This document shows, one piece after another, positions 32,470 through 45,052 of a stretch of 64,000 bases of DNA. Source of the DNA: Knufia peltigerae (taxonomy: Eukaryota; Ascomycota; Eurotiomycetes; Chaetothyriales; Trichomeriaceae). Below the pieces are notes generated by a model that saw only the letters and a program-made list of their open reading frames with translations, did no database searches and was not told the origin of the DNA. Each line of letters begins with the position of its first letter. Position 1 is the first letter of the stretch. The stretch covers positions 186,001-250,000 of the forward strand of contig JAPDRN010000042.1 of the NCBI GenBank assembly GCA_030247855.1, given 5' to 3'. The translations under genes and the position numbers were made by a program.

Positions 32470-34243
32470 ATGGATGCGATCAGCTCCAGGCTCTTTTTGT
32501 ATCTTATCCTGTCTCTTTGCATTTCTGTCCTTCTCTACACCTTCTCGAATCGCCCTAGTAATCTTCCCGAAGGTCCTGCTGGAATCCCTTTTTTTGGCAA
32601 TATATTCGATGTGCGTGGAGAGCATCTGCACTTCAAGCTCACAAATTGGGCTCGTCTGTATGGAGATTTCTTCTCCTACAAGATTGGTCGGACTCCAGTC
32701 ATTGTCCTCAGCAGCCCAGAAGCTATCAATGACCTGTTCGTCAAACGTGGTCAAAAGTACAGCTCTAGGCCCCGGGCTTCGAACCAGGCATCTTTGATCA
32801 CACAAGAAGCACGAATAGTCAACATGCCATATGGAGACAGGTGGCGTGTATGTCTGATTCTGCTCACTATAAGGAGCCACGATGCTAACAGTCCGGTCAG
32901 GAACATCGACGAGTGATCCACAGTCTCCTAGGCATGCAGACCGCAAAGTTCTTTCTCCCATTCCAGGAATACGAGAGCAGGCGCACTTTGAAGAACTTGC
33001 TTGACGAACCAAAAGCGTTCTGGGAGGAGGTATCGAGATTCTCAGGCAGCATTACATTCAGTTTGTTGTGCGTGGTCTTGCCTCTTTTCCGGGTGCGCGA
33101 AGACATATACTGACACTGTCAGCAGATTATCCTGCCGTTTTGAAAGGTCAGACGCAATCATACCGCAATCAATTGGTCGAAAGATGCAAATGTTCTTCAA
33201 TCACATTCGTCCTGGAGCCTGGTTGGTGGATTGGATTCCTGTCTTCGACTACTTGCCAGATGCTTTGGCTCCGTGGCGCAACCAGGCAATCGTGGTCCGG
33301 AATCAGATCATGCCATTCTACCTGGTGTTTTACGAGCAGATGAAAGAGCGAGTCAGGAATGGTACAGCGCCCGACTGCTTCATTACGCGGCTGTTGAGCG
33401 ACGAAACCAAACATTTCGACGAGGTCGAATATGCACATATCATTGCCGAGATGATCACCGCTGGTACAGAGACGACCGCCACAACTCTTCAGTGGTTTTT
33501 CAAAGCTGCAGTACTCAACCCTGACAGCATGGAAAGAGCCCAGGAGGAAATTGACCGGGTTGTTGGCCGCGAACGCTTGCCTACTTGGGATGATCAAGCC
33601 AGTCTACCATACATAACAGCTATGATCCATGAGCTGCATCGATGGGCCACAGCAACGCCAATGGCTTTTCTCCATTCCACGAGTGAGGCAGATGTTTACC
33701 GAGAGAAGAGTATTCCAAAGGGCGCCGTGGTAATCGCGAACGTTTATGGTATTCACCAGAACCCGCGCTATTTCCCACAGCCAGATAGACTCATGCCCGA
33801 GAGGTTTCTCGATCCCAAGGACCCCAGGGCGATACCGGGGGCTAACCTTGTTGGACAACACTTTGCCTTTTCCGCTGGGCGACGGGAATGTCCTGGACGA
33901 CATGTGGCAGATGCCAGCCTCTTCATCATGATCAGTCGGATTCTTTGGGCCTTTGATATTCGGGAGAAACCCAATGAGCTCCCACCTCCTGGCTACAGTG
34001 AGTCCTCTCTCATCTTCACGGGTTGGTGTGGAACACTGTTGACCTATTTAACCAACAGCGGGGGCTTTTCCAGTCTTGGGGCCAGCGTTGTTCGAGTGTC
34101 TTATTGAACCTAGAAACAAGGCTACGGAACAGACGATCCGCGAACAGGGGGACATCAATCGACCGAGGGACTTGGAGGACTCTTCAGTCTATGAAACATT
34201 AATCAGCCAGATGAATCAAGGCCAGGAGTGTGCTCAAGAGTAA
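32470..34243 (+). CDS. Cytochrome P450 monooxygenase (O-methylsterigmatocystin-oxidoreductase-like class)
   Basis: Four exons (32470-32847, 32901-33067, 33126-33997, 34059-34243) with introns of 53, 58 and 61 nt give 533 residues. The N-terminal anchor is followed by the hinge LPEGPAGIPFFGN. The I-helix oxygen motif is AGTETTATTLQW, the ExxR is ELHR, and the haem loop is FSAGRRECPGR. The joins were chosen by frame and family: the second exon must begin EHRRVIHSLL, and the last intron (A|GTGAGT...ACAG|CG) leads to a 61-residue end with FECLIEPRNK, the common P450 tail followed by a polar extension. Read-through of that intron would give a shorter, atypical end. It closes the FAD-monooxygenase island. 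The class name reflects general resemblance only and the substrate is unknown. Confidence 0.88.
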
Positions 34244-37200
34244 TTGTCACGCGACGAGTTGCATTGGAGCCGGTATGAGCGACTGACATGCGCGGATGGA
34301 AGGGGAAATAAGGTGTCAGGTGGAAATTTCGAGGAGCAGCCCTCCTATTACACACTTTGCTATGGAGGCAGGGAACGTCCAATGTGCCGCATCCATACTC
34401 GAGGGAGGCACCACGGTACAAAAATATTCTACTTGTCTCCGATAGATCTCCCTCGTTGCAATTGATGATCTTGGAGGATTAGTATACTTCCTCAGGAATT
34501 TTTGACTTGTAATGTTTTTTCTGTGTTGATGATATTTACCATTTAAGATATACGTAACTGTAAGTACTCTCTCTTCTCACTTTGCTCTCTTTTTGCTTGA
34601 CTGTATTATATGATCTCCAACTGTGCTTGATACACTATTGCTTTCGTTCAGGGAAGAGAGCAAGACCATTTCACTCGACCGCGTGAGGATGCATCGATGA
34701 GAGACCGTCGTAGGAGTTGCGACCGAGCATGAGGAATGGGCTCCGGAGCACCGCGCGCGCCAGTTCATTCTGAGAATCCTATCCACTACCGTGGCGATCT
34801 GAAGACACTCTTCGTCTCGCTTGTTTCTTGTGAAGATTTGTAAATCCCTGGGAGATACGCGTAGCGCCATGGCCGTAAGATATGCAGTAACAATGTCTCG
34901 GCAAGGCAGATGCGAAATTCAAATGAATGACTAGGTACGCCAGTCGGTCATGTCGTCCAAGCACACTCATGATCTGTCGAAGGAGAGTGAGGCAGTCGGG
35001 CTGCATCAGGCGAGCCTCACGCAAGCAGTATGGTGAACGGGCATGATAACATCATTCCATTGACAGTAACATGCTACCAGGGCAAATCGGTTTGGCATCC
35101 TGATCCCATACCAGTCTCAGCCAGATCGTCAACTTGCAGTTCCGTGCCATGGGTAAATAACCCACTGAGCACACATAGTATATCAACACGACATTCACCT
35201 CCTCAAAGAGGCCATCGGACAAGGATGCCCCAGTGTCACATTTCAAAATGAACCTGCCCATGCGCTCAGGATGGAATCAACTTGACGAGGGCCCAAAGTG
35301 TTGATCGCTTGATTGACCCATACGGAGTATGTTGAATCGGAATACTAAACGAAAAAAGAGAAGACCATTGCCTTCTGACGGCCTTGGATCGTGCTCCAAC
35401 CCGTCCATACACAAAGGACACCCCTGCGGAGGAGTTGGTCGCAAACGAATTTTTTTCTGTCAGTGTCGGAAGTCGGTGGATCTCGATCTGCATCTGCATC
35501 GCTCGCTGGACACCCAAGATTAACCGACTTGCAAAGTACTCTACTACTCTACTTCCGTATTCCATACCAAAAAGAATTGTAGAGCTTGTAGAGCTGGGAA
35601 AAAAATTCCCCAGGGCGGTATCTTCACCGCCATTCGAATGTTGAGGCGTAAAGGAGGGCGGGTGGGTGGCTTGTATGGATTTTGGTACTTCTCCAACGCC
35701 TACAGAGTAGGGTCTACTGCACAGGCAAGTCGACACTAGTAGAAGGCGGGAGAGCTAACCCAAGGGCGCCCCCCAAGGTGTGGACCAAGACCAGTCTAGA
35801 TACTCTGACTTCTTAGGTACAACTTTGTACTGTACAGACGACCTACTACTGTAAGAATTACTTGCAGCAGATCCCTATCCTATTGTGTTACAAGATAACT
35901 GAACTCCGTACGGATACCGTAGTAGACGATAGAACCAGGTCTCGGAGTAGTGCCAATGTCCGACAACGATCCAGGCGTCTACTTGTATCTATTGATAACC
36001 TAGGAGATCCGTTACCGATGGCGTATCCGAACATTGACACACGTCCGACAATGCTCATTCTCAACTCTTCCACGAATACTGTAGCTGTTACGCGTACGAG
36101 CAAGCGCTGTCGCGAGTACTGTGCCGTTGCATTTCGAAATGCTCAGAAAGGGAGCTTTCCAGCCCCCCCTACCCAAAAAAGAACAACAGTCGCGCCGCGG
36201 TGTTGAGATCGATGCCCACCAGATGCCCATGGGTGGAGAGAAAAGCTGCAAGAAGCCTGAGCCAGCTTCGGCCCGCGACGCAGAGGGGGTTGCAGTACGG
36301 AGTACGGATACTCTCCCGTTTTATTACCTCTACCCCGTGGCCACCCCCATAGCTGCAGCAGGAACGGTATTGTACCAGGAGTAAAATACTCCGTCATCGT
36401 TGCCACTGTAGGCTCTTCCATCGTGGCCGTGTTGTGCAACCAAGACCGCTGGTCGGCGGTAATCGTACGGAGTACTCGTGCTACGGAAGACGATTCACAT
36501 AACTGCCTGTATGTACGAGTTAAGGAGTAGTCTCGCAGGGGAGTACTGTATTTGCATCGACTCGCCCAATATTGAAAATGGTCGTGGCCCATCTCGACTG
36601 GATGGGCGATCTTCAGATCCCGTCCTGCAGTCAGCAACGTCAGTGGCGAACATTATTGATCCACGAACGTTCGGTAGAAAGAAAAGCAAAAGGCGGACTT
36701 TTCCCAATGATAACAAGACAAGCCAATGCCAAACCCACTGACGAGGTTGCAGGTTCTTTGCTCCGTAAAACCAAGGGCTCCAAGAAAAAGTTGTTTGTCG
36801 CGCTTATGCAGAGCCTGCATATCTAGGTGAAAAGAATTGACCCGTAGACTCGCATTAGGCTCGCCTCCAGACAGCACTCCTACAATGCCAATTCAACCCA
36901 CCGGAAAGCACCCAGAGCGAGATTGCATCGCTGTATTGCTTTGCTCACCGACATTCAAGCAAAGAGATTGAATGTTTTGAATATACTCCATACAATGTAC
37001 AGTATGAGTATAGAGAGATATTGTTTGTTAGTCAAGCGAGAGGTTGTTGATCTACTACCTAGATACTCCAGTACAGTACAACGGGTAAATTGCAGCACCG
37101 TGGACCAAAGTAATGAAGTGACTGTTTGTTGTAACCTCCGTACTCATCCAGTCTTATCGGACGGAGGTCTGAAGCTTCTGGCCCCGAACGAGCCCTTCCA

Positions 37201-40200
37201 TCTACTAATCAGAAGGGTTTGCCATGACAGCAAGGATTCTTCCGAAACATCAACAACTTGTCTCACATTGACGCTCCGAAACTGCCAGGTGTCTGCTCCG
37301 TACGGAGTACAGTAAGCCCTTTGGTTGGGACTGCGAAATTATCCGACATGATTGCTGTCCAAGAAGCCCACCAATAATGATCACTGATTCACAGTCACTT
37401 ATCATTCACGTGCTCATCCCTGTTTGTTGGGCGCGCTCCATGTTCTTGACTTGGTCTTTGCTTTGCCCGGTGACGCTGCTGATCGTTGATAAACAACCGG
37501 GCTCTGACAGGTTGAAGGTCGCGCTGCCAGACTCAAGGGTTGCGTTGGGATCACCACGAGTAGAGTCGCGAGGAACTCCTTGGAAGTGGATCGAAGCAAT
37601 TATTGTCAAGTCAAGTCATTCAAGTCACTGTACATAGTTGTTGTAGTTTCTGGAGGGTGGGTGCTTTGCTTTGATCTTCTCGTGGCAGTGGTGTCAAAGA
37701 CCCCCATTGCCAGCCAAGGGCCAAAAACAGAAACAGGGACAAGAAGGGACGCCTCAGCTTGGGTCACATGACCCGGCGAGCTCCATGAAGGAGGCTTGGT
37801 TAGCTTCCTTGACCCCAAGAACAATTCTTACGAATACATCCCGTATTTGCTCCAAGGACCAGAGTCGGTGGGGTGGTCAGAGAAATTCCAGAGACTCAGA
37901 GAATCTTCTCGTGTCGTCAAATCTCTTTGTGAACTGCCGCGCGGAACCTGAAACTTACCGCCTGCAGACGAACGTTCAATGAACTCCTGGATCGTCAAAC
38001 CACCAACTCTTTGCGGGGTAAAGTGTCACACGGTCCTGGCAGGGGATACGGGCGCGCCTTGAGAGGAGAGCCCGGAACTTGTGAGGCTTGAGTCAGCAGA
38101 GGACATCGACGATGATTATCCGTAAAGCACTCGATCTGTACGAGCGTGAAGGAATGTGCTCGTCGTTCACTAGAGAATCAGACTAAGCCGTGGCTGCACC
38201 AATTATTACTAGAATTACGACTACAGCTCGTGACAGTAGGATTGAGGACCACCGTTCGATACATCACTTCTGGCTGTTACAGCCGTCGGGACGTTCGAGG
38301 CAATAAGGCAGACGGCAAGTCTGGTTGTACCCGGAAATCATCTCCCGAGGGGAGTGTCAAAGTACTCGTAGAGAACGCCAGCTCATGAACAATGCAACTC
38401 GTCAACAATAATGAACTCATTCCCGGTGGTGCCGCCAGGGGGTCGGATGAAAGAATGGATGTCTCGGAACACTGAACAACATCTTGGAGATGAGCTTCGT
38501 AATTGATCTTGAGCGAATTGTAATGAATAGTAGTACTCCGTAAAGGTGGCATCTTCTCACTCATTCTTTGATCATCGGCTTATGTTATTGTCTGGTTGCG
38601 TGTTGCGGGCCAACCTGAAGCCCAGCGTCACGCAGACAAAGCTCCTGATGTGGCGTGATTGTTATTGGTCGGTGAGAGCTTTGGGTGTGTACGAGTCGGA
38701 CAGGACTAGGAGACCACTAAGCCAACCTGCTACAGTACTGTACAGTTCATACTGTCCAATGTTCGTATTCGTGGAGTCCTTGAGTGCGACCATACAGGTG
38801 TCTTCTCGACGTATGTCTTTGCTTGGTGTCGAGTTGGCATACGGATTGAAGTGTATGGACTAACTAAGGGAGTTGAGGGACTGTCAGGCGTAGATTTCAG
38901 CACTGGGAAGATGTGATCATGCGGGAAATTAGGAGGTGAGGTGGTGCAGACTGGGCTTGGCCGGAAACAGCTTAGCAAGTGCAGTAGTGGACAATAAACA
39001 GGCGCAGGCACCGTCTTCCCCACCAACGCTTCCACGTCTTTCGATGCCAGAAGATTCGCCATCGTCGACGCCATCGCCCAACAACAGGTGCCTTGTTGCT
39101 TGCCTCGGGCCTGGTCTGGGTCCGGCCACCACTACGGAGTCCCATCGTACCAATGCTCTAGTCGCCATCCACGCTCGAGACGGCCCAATAACTCAGCCCT
39201 GGCACAGACACCGACTCTTTGCTGCCCGTCACCGCCAGTCAATGCTCTCTCTCCATCTTCTCTTCATATCTCGTCCATAATCTCTCGTTGTTTACTCTCC
39301 TTACCTCGTCTTCTACCCCCCCAAAAGTCGAACCACCCTGCAATGTGAAAGGATACGCCCTGAACGAGTGTTCGTTACTCCCATACATCTCGTCAAGAGC
39401 ACCTGGCCGTGTCCTTTTCTCATACGCACCGTCTCGACGACGACCGCTCCTTCCCTACCCTCCTCGCTGTCACCCGGCGACCCCCGCTACATTCTGTCAA
39501 AAGCTCCCCCACCCCCAATACCTGCGGTACTGGACTCGACAACCATCACCTCAGTACCTATAATCTCTCTATACTTCTGATCGAGCACTGTGGCTAGTTG
39601 ATCAAGACTGCAAGAGACGTTCGGACAATACCTCATTGTCGACAAGACCCTCAACGTCGATCCCCGGCCTGATTTGTTGGAACCGTTGTCGGTGGTGTCA
39701 TAGGGCAACTCACCACACCCACCACAATAACAAAGGAGACTCATTCTTCTTTGACAACAAGACAAGTCAACTGATCCTCCCACCGTCAAGTCAACACCCT
39801 CGGTGGCGAGTATCTGTGGTTGCCTACTGTCCACTAGGCTCCATTGACCTCAACCGGCCCTCCTGCTCCACCTCATCCTCTCTTGATCTCTTCTCCATCA
39901 GCTCAACCTACTTAACGACTTCCTCTACCTAAGTACCTACCTAATCTGCACTTCGACCTATCGGTACCTACACTCTTTTCTTGGGCCTACTTGCAGCCGG
40001 AACCAGTCCCTCTTCCTCTCTCCTCCACGATGACTCAATAACTAAACGCTCTTTACGCCCGTTGCTTGTTCGACTGAACAACGAGCCCTCACAAGCTCTG
40101 CGTCATCGACTACAACTCATTTTCCTTTGTCTCTAACGTTAACGACGACCTTTTACCCGTTCTATGAGCCTCTGATTCCACACGACGACTAGGAGTTTCC

Positions 40201-40478
40201 GCGGTGTTGCTTTCTCTCAAACACATGATATTGGTGGTTGCAGCTTTCGAGTTCTAAGGCGGATTTATGCGTGGTGTCCTGCTTTCCATCCGTCAACTTT
40301 GTCTTCTACATCTGAGCACAGCTGCTCTCGACATATCCTCTTCCTTCCCATACTCTCTTTGTACAAAGTTCCTCTGAGCTATATCTCTCGACTCTGAATT
40401 TGAAAGCTGTTGTTCTCGGCCTAAACAAGGTGGACGATTGACCTCGGACGAGTACCTACCCGTCAACAATACCCAACT
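34244..40478. other. Gene-poor 6.2-kb region; right part is probable kinase promoter and leader
   Basis: I found no supported gene. It carries a concentration of TACGGAGTA-type motifs (35321, 35903, 36296, 36387, 36466, 37301, 38532). From roughly 39.2 kb to 40.47 kb the plus strand is strongly pyrimidine-rich and contains several short upstream ORFs, as expected for a long 5' leader of the kinase at 40479. Open frames such as minus strand 35736-35266 are of a length expected by chance. Confidence 0.5.
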
Positions 40479-42356
40479 ATGGAGTGCATGAAAGATGGTT
40501 TCCGGAAGGAGCAGATCCTTGATGGGCGGTTCCGGACAATCGCCCCGCTCAATCACGGTTCCTTTGGTATGGTCTTTCTCGCCGAGGATCTCCATACTGG
40601 GCAGGAGGTGGCCATCAAGTGCTTGACCAAGCCAACCATTGCCAACAACACGTCCTCAGCATTCACCGCTGATGAAGGTGCCGAAGAGTTGGCTTGCCAT
40701 GCCATTCTCAAGCAACATCCTCACTTGGTCAACCTTGTTCATCACTTCGACACGGAAGCCCATACCTACTTGGTCCTGGAGTACTGTTCTCAAGGTGATC
40801 TTTACGAAGCAATTCGCCTCGACCGTGGACCTCTGCAGACTGAACATGTTCGACGATTCATGTTGCAGCTCATCAGCGCCGTGCACCATATGCACGCCAA
40901 TGGGCTGTTCCATCGAGACATCAAACCGGAGAACATTTTCCTCACCTCTGATGGGTCTATGAAGCTTGGTGATTTCGGCCTGGCAACCAGGAGTCTTTGG
41001 TCCTACGAGTCTTGCGTGGGAAGTGATCGATACATGGCCCCTGAACAATACGATCCTGCCAGTATCGGTTACTCTCCAGCCAAGGCCGACATTTGGTCCA
41101 TCGGTATTTGCTTGCTCAATGTCTTGTTTGCCAGAAACCCCTTCGTCACTCCTTCGGAGTCGGATGTGCTCTTCTCTGACTATGTTCGAGACCGTCAATC
41201 TCTCTTTGACATCTTCCCGAGCATGTCACAGGATACGTTTGAGATCTTGTCGATTGCCATGGCTTTGGACCCTGCCAAGCGTGACCTGGCTGCATTGAAG
41301 CAAGCTGTTCTTCGTGCCGTCACCTTCACCACCGACGATGAGTCCATTGACGACTTCTGTGCCGAGGAACGTGATGTGGTACGTGCCAGCGCCAACCGCG
41401 AACCATTACGTACCCCATCCATCCAGAGTCCCCAGATGGATGGCGATTCGTTCCCCTGGGCCAAGGCATTGCGCTCTCCCAGCCGCAAGCAACCCCAGCT
41501 GGCTTCCATTCCCGATCTGTACGACGAGGACATGTTTTCCGACAAAGGCCTCAAGCTCGGCGAATCTTGGTACTCTGGAATCAACAATACTCCTTCGCTG
41601 ACTTCGGTTCTGGATTCGGCTTATGGCTCTCTCAAGTCCTTGGCCATTCAGCGCCCTTCTCACCGCAATCCACCACGACCAGATCCCGTTCCCATTCCCA
41701 ACTCTCTCCCTATTCGGGCCTCTCGACCTATTCCTACCATGTCGTCAGTCTTTGGGAAGAAGAACGATACTGTGGCCAAGAGCTGGAGTGACATGTTTGA
41801 AGAGGATGAGGAAGAATGGGAGCGTGAGGCCGAGGCTGAGCTCAAACTGAGACGTGAACAAAACTCGCGCAGCTGGAGTGAAGATAGCCAGAAGGGACTG
41901 CCTGTTCCTCACGGCGTTCTTACAGAGTCAAGATCCTCCAGCAATGCCCGTCTTAGCCGGACCCCCAGGGCGACTTCTCCTGTCAAGACCACCTATGCCT
42001 CAAAGGAGAACGATCCCTTTGGTTGGCGAGTTCGCCCATCTCGACACTCTCCCAAGCAAGCTCCCGTCGACAAATGGGCGGCTTTGGGCAACAAGAGACG
42101 TGGTCTTCAACAGTCTGGGTCCGAGAGTAATGTTTCTACCTGGAGTAGCAAGAAACGATCCTTCACCACCGGGACTCGCAAGAGACCGACGCAAGTTGTG
42201 GGGCCTGACCATCATACTCTGCATCGACGTGATAGCCGAAGCAAGGCACGTCCGGCGTACTTGAATCAGGATTGGCGTCAAGCCAAGGTGATTGACTCAT
42301 CGATGGATGAGGATGACCATGAGTGGGTTGGAGGTTGGCATAACTTCCATTTGTGA
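40479..42356 (+). CDS. Serine/threonine protein kinase, Ran1/Ksp1-like
   Basis: A single exon of 625 residues. The kinase domain occupies roughly residues 15-290. The glycine loop is a slightly unusual NHGSFGMV, the ATP lysine is Lys47 (VAIK), the catalytic Asp147 is in HRDIKPEN, and DFG is at 165-167 and APE at 187-189. All key residues are present, so it should be active. A long Ser/Pro-rich, low-complexity tail follows, with an acidic stretch (FEEDEEEWE), typical of fungal Ran1/Pat1/Ksp1 relatives that control growth, meiosis or nutrient responses. The symbol is withheld because orthology was not tested. Expression may be tuned by the long pyrimidine-rich leader with upstream ORFs. Confidence 0.9.
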   Translation: MECMKDGFRKEQILDGRFRTIAPLNHGSFGMVFLAEDLHTGQEVAIKCLTKPTIANNTSSAFTADEGAEELACHAILKQHPHLVNLVHHFDTEAHTYLVLEYCSQGDLYEAIRLDRGPLQTEHVRRFMLQLISAVHHMHANGLFHRDIKPENIFLTSDGSMKLGDFGLATRSLWSYESCVGSDRYMAPEQYDPASIGYSPAKADIWSIGICLLNVLFARNPFVTPSESDVLFSDYVRDRQSLFDIFPSMSQDTFEILSIAMALDPAKRDLAALKQAVLRAVTFTTDDESIDDFCAEERDVVRASANREPLRTPSIQSPQMDGDSFPWAKALRSPSRKQPQLASIPDLYDEDMFSDKGLKLGESWYSGINNTPSLTSVLDSAYGSLKSLAIQRPSHRNPPRPDPVPIPNSLPIRASRPIPTMSSVFGKKNDTVAKSWSDMFEEDEEEWEREAEAELKLRREQNSRSWSEDSQKGLPVPHGVLTESRSSSNARLSRTPRATSPVKTTYASKENDPFGWRVRPSRHSPKQAPVDKWAALGNKRRGLQQSGSESNVSTWSSKKRSFTTGTRKRPTQVVGPDHHTLHRRDSRSKARPAYLNQDWRQAKVIDSSMDEDDHEWVGGWHNFHL

Positions 42357-43480
42357 TTCTCTGGAGCATTGCCTGTTTGCTGAACTTTTGCTGAACTTTT
42401 GTGTGGGCCCAGTCGACACGGTTCAATGGGAATCTACTGGGACTTTCTTTGTTGTTTTTGGTGGTTGAGCGGAGAAAGGAAATGCAACAAAAAACACTAC
42501 GTCTTTACACATACTCGGCCAACTTTGACCCTCGCTTTTGTCTTGATTGGGACCTTGACACTGATGACTTCTTTGGGATGTGCTTTTTCTTGAAACGAGG
42601 TGTCATGGAGTGTACCAACAGTGTTTAACATCAAAGAAAACTGGAACAAAGGCATTGGGGTTTAGCGCGACGGTTGAAGTATGTTCTACTCGATATCACA
42701 TTTTTTTTCTACATCGACCAAGGACAGCATTATAAGGATGAGGATTGGGGATTCGTTCAAAGGTTCAGCCGGTTCGACAACACACGCACATACACATGAG
42801 GTTTGGAGCAGGTTGGTGATGAGAGGAAAAACTTTTCAAAAGGGGCAGTGCTCTGTTGATTTCACATCAATTCTCCTAGAGACAAGTTCTTGTTTCTATT
42901 CCTTGGGGTGTATGGCAGCGATGAGGATGACAAAGTAGCTAGATTGATACAATTATATATTGACTGCCAATGAACTACCTACCCATCAGAAGAAGATTGG
43001 GAGAATTTCAACCCTCTACCAATGATTCAGTAATTTGGTTGTTGTCACCGTTTTATTTTGGAATTGTATATGTATGTCTATATCTACCTCGTCGCCCTCG
43101 GTCGAAGTTTGTTGGCTGTTTCGTGGCTAAAAAAGTTGTAAATAACACAAAACTAGGAGTAGTTCGCCTCACGACAGCCTCGGACAAGAGCCCAACTTGA
43201 CTTAATGTGGGATTCTCTTCAGCCTCATTAACCTCAGTTGGGCCCCTTACCGAGGTATTGGGGTTTGGTTCAGGTACTCCGGATATTGTCAGTCTCTTCT
43301 TCCCCGCAAATCAACAACTTCATTTATTGCAACCGAGGGAGGTTCTGTTTGTACAGTATATCCATCCTTATCATTCAGTCAGGCCTTATTGTCAACCTTC
43401 CCTTCTGTTCACCGTTCGGAATCTTGAGAATTGTATCCCACAGATTGCCCAAGACGAGAAACAGAGCAAACAGACAAAAA
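42357..43480. other. Intergenic region between kinase and acyl-CoA dehydrogenase
   Basis: 1.1 kb in tandem orientation. The left part is a probable 3' UTR and the last several hundred bases are the promoter of the dehydrogenase. No gene was recognised. Confidence 0.4.
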
Positions 43481-45052
43481 ATGGCGCCGACGGCATCAGA
43501 ATCCATCCCTCCCATCGCCCAACCGTTCGTGTCTGATCGCGCCCGGAAATTGTTGGACATTGTCGAGAAGTTCGTCGACGAAGAATGTATACCGGCCGAC
43601 GCCGTCTATCAGGCTCAGATCGGCCTCGGAGAGGCAAGATGGCAGGGACATCCTAGTGTGGTGAGTCTTTTTTCCTTTCTTTTTTTTGTGTTTGGCAATG
43701 CCGCAAAGTGTTTTGAAGGCTGTCACCCCGTCCCCCCCCCCCCCCCCCGGAGATGCTGACCTTGAGGTGTTTTTATTTCTAGATGGACGATCTCAAACGC
43801 AAAGCCAGAAGTTTGGGGATATGGAACATGTTTTTACCAAAGAATCACTTCAAGGACGGACCACAATTCACAAACGTCGAATACGGACTCATGGCCGAAC
43901 AATTGGGTAAAAGTATCACTGCCAGTGAGGTGGGTTCTTTTTTTCCCCCCTCTGCTTTCATCTCTCGGATCATATCTCTGACTTTTGTTGCACTTGCCAA
44001 AGGCGTGTAACTGTGCGGCCCCGGACACCGGCAACATGGAAGTCATCGCGAGGTACGGCAACCCTGCACAAAAGGAAAAGTGGCTCAAACCTTTGATGGC
44101 CGGCGAGATCCGGTCGGCCTTCTTGATGACCGAACCTGACATTGCCTCCTCCGACGGGTCCAACATCCAACTCCGGATGGAACGAAAGGGCGACCACTAC
44201 CTCCTCAACGGCAGCAAGTGGTGGTCCTCGGGCGCGGGAGACGACCGCTGCAAGATCTTCATCACCATGGGTAAGACCGACCCGAACCACCCCGACAGGT
44301 ACCAACGCCAGTCGATGATGTTGGTCCCCGCCGACAGTCCCGGGATCAAGGTCCACCGCATGCTGAGCGTGTACGGCTACGACGACGCCCCCCACGGCCA
44401 CGGCCACGTCACCTTCACCGACGTCCGTGTCCCACTCGACGCCATGATCCTGGGTGAAGGTCGGGGGAACGAAATCATGCAGGGCCGTTTGGGTCCGGGT
44501 CGCATCCACCACGCCATGAGAGGCATCGGGGCGTCCGAAAAGGCTCTGGAGTGGTTGATCAATCGACTCAACGACGAACGAAAGATCCCGTTCGGGAAAC
44601 GCCTGTCCGAACACGGTGTCCTGCTGGAATGGGTGGCCAAGGCCAGGATCGAGATCGATGCCTGTCGTTTGATCGTCCTCAACGCGGCCATCAAGACCGA
44701 CCAGAGGGACGCCAAGTTCGCCCTGAAGGAGATCGCCGAGGCCAAAGTCAAGGTCCCCCAGGTGGCCCTCGAGGTCATCGACAGGGCCGTCCAGGCTTAC
44801 GGCGCCATGGGTGTCTGTCAGGACACACCCCTGGCCTACATGTGGGCACACCTGCGGACGCTCAGGATCGCGGACGGCCCCGACGAGGTTCACCTGCAAC
44901 AACTCGGAAAGAGGGAAAACAGGACCCGAAAGGACGACATCAAAGTCAAACTGGCGAGGCAGGCGGCCAGGTCGGACGAGTTGTTCAGGACGATGGGAGT
45001 CCAAAAGGTCGCCTTGGGGGCGCAAAAGTTTGAGACCAAGAGTAAATTGTAA
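43481..45052 (+). CDS. Acyl-CoA dehydrogenase (ACAD10/11-like) with C-terminal peroxisomal signal SKL
   Basis: Exons 43481-43660, 43783-43929 and 44003-45052 (introns 122 and 73 nt) give 458 residues. The FAD-enzyme landmarks are FLMTEPDIASSDGSN, GSKWWSSGAGD and, near the C-terminus, VQAYGAMGVCQDTPLAYMWAHLRTLRIADGPDEVH, matching the ACAD10/11 branch. The last residues are FETKSKL, so the protein ends in SKL, a type 1 peroxisomal targeting signal, fitting peroxisomal rather than mitochondrial fatty-acid or acyl-CoA oxidation. The first intron contains a 17-base C homopolymer (43732-43748). The last exon is GC-rich and consequently carries a long open frame on the opposite strand that I regard as a shadow. 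Confidence 0.92.

Noticed and set aside
32437..33012. 191-codon minus-strand ORF across the P450 start
   Set aside because: Antisense shadow of P450 exons 1 and 2. No domain was recognised.
35266..35736. 156-codon minus-strand ORF in the gene-poor region
   Set aside because: Length is within chance expectation for 64 kb, with low complexity and no motif.
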